Positions 40,805 to 42,388 of a stretch of DNA of 42,388 bases are shown piece by piece. The notes beneath the pieces are model-generated. The model saw nothing but the letters and a program-made list of their open reading frames with translations, ran no database searches and was not told where the DNA came from. The number at the start of each line of letters is the position of its first letter. Within the stretch, counting starts at the first letter, position 1. The position numbers were made by a program, and so were the translations under genes. Source of the stretch: Paludibacteraceae bacterium (lineage in GTDB: Bacteria > Bacteroidota > Bacteroidia > Bacteroidales > Paludibacteraceae); contig JAEEMG010000078.1 of assembly GCA_016283095.1 (NCBI GenBank), forward strand, positions 1-42,388, in the 5' to 3' direction.

Positions 40805-41983
40805 TTATCGCCCGTATCTTCTGATTCTGAAAAGACAAACCACTAAGATGACTGGAAATACGGATGCGGCAAGCAGACCGTTTTGTATATTCTCACTGGA
40901 TTTTGTACAGATTCCCACAAGTGATGGCCCTAACGTTCCTCCCATGTCTCCTGCTAAAGCAAGCATTGCAAACATGGCAGTGCCACCCGTTGGAATGCGT
41001 TTCGATGTGATGCTGATGGAGCCTGGCCACATGATACCGACCGCCAATCCGTTGATCATGCAACCAATCAAACTAATATGTGGAATTGGGGATAGGGATG
41101 CTGTCAGGTAGGCAGCGAAACATAGAATACCAGCTTCGGTCATGTAGGAAGTCAGGTCGAGATTCTGACCTTTCTTGCCATACCAAAGTCGGCCAAGCCC
41201 CATGCAAAATGCAAATCCACATGGTCCTGCCAAGTCGCCAACAGCTTTGTCTACTCCTAATGACGCTTCCGCAAATGCCGATGCCCACTGTGCCATTGTG
41301 CATTCTGATGCTCCGGCAGCAACCATCAAAAGAAGGAATATCCAAAACATTTGGTTTTTAAGAAGCTGACCCATGTTCATTCCGTTGGCATCCTCCACAA
41401 TAGGCTCGATAGGACAAGTGGTAAAATTGATAATGTTGTAGAGAGGTATCAATGCCCATACACAGGCTAATATTTTCCAGTTGTCCACTCCAAAGAATGT
41501 GAAGAAAAGCGTCGAACCTAGAATTACGCCGACTGCTCCCCAACAGTAGAAGGAGTGGAGCAGACTCATTGTGCTTTCTTTGTTGGGGAAAGGACAAGCC
41601 TCTATTATCGGGCTGCACAATACTTCAATAAGTCCGCTTCCCACTGCGTATATGCAGACGCAGATGAGAATTCCTATCATTGGATTGCTGAATAGCGACG
41701 GTATAAAAGCCAATCCGACGAGTCCGATCGCCGCCGCAATTTCAGAGATGACGATGCTCCTGCGGTAGTCGATATTCTTGAATTTAGCACAAAGAAAGTC
41801 TGTGATTAGTTGGATGATGTAGAATACAGCTGGTATCAAAGCTAAATTTGCTAATGGAATTCCGTATTCACGATGAAATGCAGTGAAAAGAAGTGGGGTG
41901 AAATTGGCAACGATTGCCTGAGTGATAAAACCGAGATAGCAGGCAGTTTTAGTTTTGTTGTAGTTTTTTGCAATTCCGTTCAT
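40805..41983 (-). CDS. MFS transporter
   Basis: A 392-aa polytopic protein of the major facilitator superfamily with about twelve hydrophobic spans in two halves. The first loop after span 2 (DFLCAKFKNIDYRRS) and the second-half equivalents match MFS layout; GPCGFAFCMGLGRLWYGKKG recalls members of the sugar-type FHS group, but substrate cannot be told. ATG 41983. Minus-strand promoter candidate TAATTTTG at 42021-42028, upstream of which the gene diverges from parC. It stands alone. Confidence 0.82.
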   Translation of the reverse strand: MNGIAKNYNKTKTACYLGFITQAIVANFTPLLFTAFHREYGIPLANLALIPAVFYIIQLITDFLCAKFKNIDYRRSIVISEIAAAIGLVGLAFIPSLFSNPMIGILICVCIYAVGSGLIEVLCSPIIEACPFPNKESTMSLLHSFYCWGAVGVILGSTLFFTFFGVDNWKILACVWALIPLYNIINFTTCPIEPIVEDANGMNMGQLLKNQMFWIFLLLMVAAGASECTMAQWASAFAEASLGVDKAVGDLAGPCGFAFCMGLGRLWYGKKGQNLDLTSYMTEAGILCFAAYLTASLSPIPHISLIGCMINGLAVGIMWPGSISITSKRIPTGGTAMFAMLALAGDMGGTLGPSLVGICTKSSENIQNGLLAASVFPVILVVCLFRIRRYGR

Positions 41984-42095
41984 ATTGTCTAAATCAAACC
42001 AATCATATATAACGACTGCAAAATTATCAAAAGATTAAAGCTTATTCAAAAATATAAAATGGAAAATCCACTTCCCCTATTCTCGATTTTTTTTG

Positions 42096-42103
42096 TATAT
42101 TTG
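42096..42103 (+). promoter_or_regulatory. -7 element of parC
   Basis: TATATTTG, matching TAnnTTTG, 28 bases before the parC ATG at 42132. No clear -33 box. Confidence 0.5.
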
Positions 42104-42131
42104 GAGGCAATTTATGTAATATTTGTATTGT

Positions 42132-42388
42132 ATGAGTAGAGAAGACGAAAACATAGATGACCTAGAATCGGTAAACGACGACGAGAATCTCGGACATTCC
42201 AGTTATGTTGTGACTGATATGAACAGTGAGGATGCGCGCCTGCATCTTGGCGGTATGTATCAGCAATGGTTCTTGGATTATGCCTCGTATGTTATCACCG
42301 ACCGTGCTATCCCATATATAGAAGATGGTTTCAAACCTGTGCAGCGACGTATCATGCATACGATGAAGACTATTCATGATGGCCGTTA
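42132..42388 (+). CDS. parC: DNA topoisomerase IV subunit A (partial, N-terminus)
   Basis: The first 85 codons of a type IIA topoisomerase A subunit; it runs off the right end. After an acidic leader (MSREDENIDDLESVNDDENL) come HLGGMYQQWFLDYASYVITD and RAIPYIEDGFKPVQRRIMHT, the conserved winged-helix start. The acidic leader and HLxGMYxxWFLDYAS form fit Bacteroidota ParC better than GyrA. The catalytic tyrosine lies beyond the window. ATG 42132, shortly after a TATATTTG promoter box. Confidence 0.85.
   Translation, partial: MSREDENIDDLESVNDDENLGHSSYVVTDMNSEDARLHLGGMYQQWFLDYASYVITDRAIPYIEDGFKPVQRRIMHTMKTIHDGR

Noticed and set aside
1-42388. tRNA, rRNA, CRISPR or transposase genes
   Set aside because: None found by eye: no TTCGAATCC-type T-arms, no rRNA stretches, no regular repeat-spacer arrays and no transposase-like frames.

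Overview
The window is a piece of a Bacteroidota chromosome, most likely order Bacteroidales. The support is: promoters of the Bacteroidota type (TTTG or TTG, about 20 bases, then TAnnTTTG) upstream of many genes; almost no Shine-Dalgarno sites; PorP/SprF- and PorE-like proteins typical of type IX secretion; a DbpA-type helicase with DEFD in place of DEAD; BspA-type leucine-rich repeats joined to a C10-like peptidase; and many lipoproteins. I see no rRNA, tRNA, CRISPR array, transposase or phage gene. It starts inside an unidentified minus-strand gene and ends about 85 codons into parC.

Layout. 0-3.4 kb (minus): proC-proB, a pyridoxamine-phosphate-oxidase-like flavoprotein, fabG. 3.6-4.6 kb (plus): a small structured RNA with its own promoter and a terminator-like U run, followed at once by an Abi_2/AbiF HEPN gene; this is the clearest defence-type module. 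4.9-10.2 kb (minus): an exported protein, a DbpA-like helicase, recG, an 89-aa orphan, ispD. 10.3-17.4 kb (plus): metA, two lipoproteins (one DUF3160), a CapA-like lipoprotein, sufS-sufE and a small membrane protein. 17.5-18.3 kb (minus): a beta-barrel protein. 18.7-23.9 kb (plus): mlaE-mlaF, a small membrane protein, mutL and a COG0523 GTPase with a His/Asp metal loop. 24.1-27.4 kb (plus): folA, a PorE-like lipoprotein and thyA. 27.5-30.3 kb (plus): dnaN, a DEDDh exonuclease and a tRNA m6A methyltransferase.

30.3-37.2 kb is an AT-rich accessory stretch: a secreted LRR/C10-peptidase-like protein between two ~135-bp direct repeats, then small exported proteins and lipoproteins with no assigned function, including an Asp-box propeller. 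Inside it (about 36.14-36.26 kb) is a GC-rich run of three good hairpins behind a promoter, a candidate non-coding RNA I cannot assign to any family. 37.2-42.4 kb: MmcQ/YjbR-like protein (minus), an OmpA/propeller protein with a PorP/SprF protein (plus), an MFS transporter (minus) and the start of parC (plus).

The housekeeping parts are ordinary. Most worth a second look are the AbiF RNA-HEPN pair, the structured RNA near 36.2 kb, the repeat-flanked LRR-peptidase gene, and a family of 7-bp ATG-initiated repeats that abut stop codons, lie in promoters and in one place have entered a reading frame. Functions come from motifs read by eye; no database search was run.
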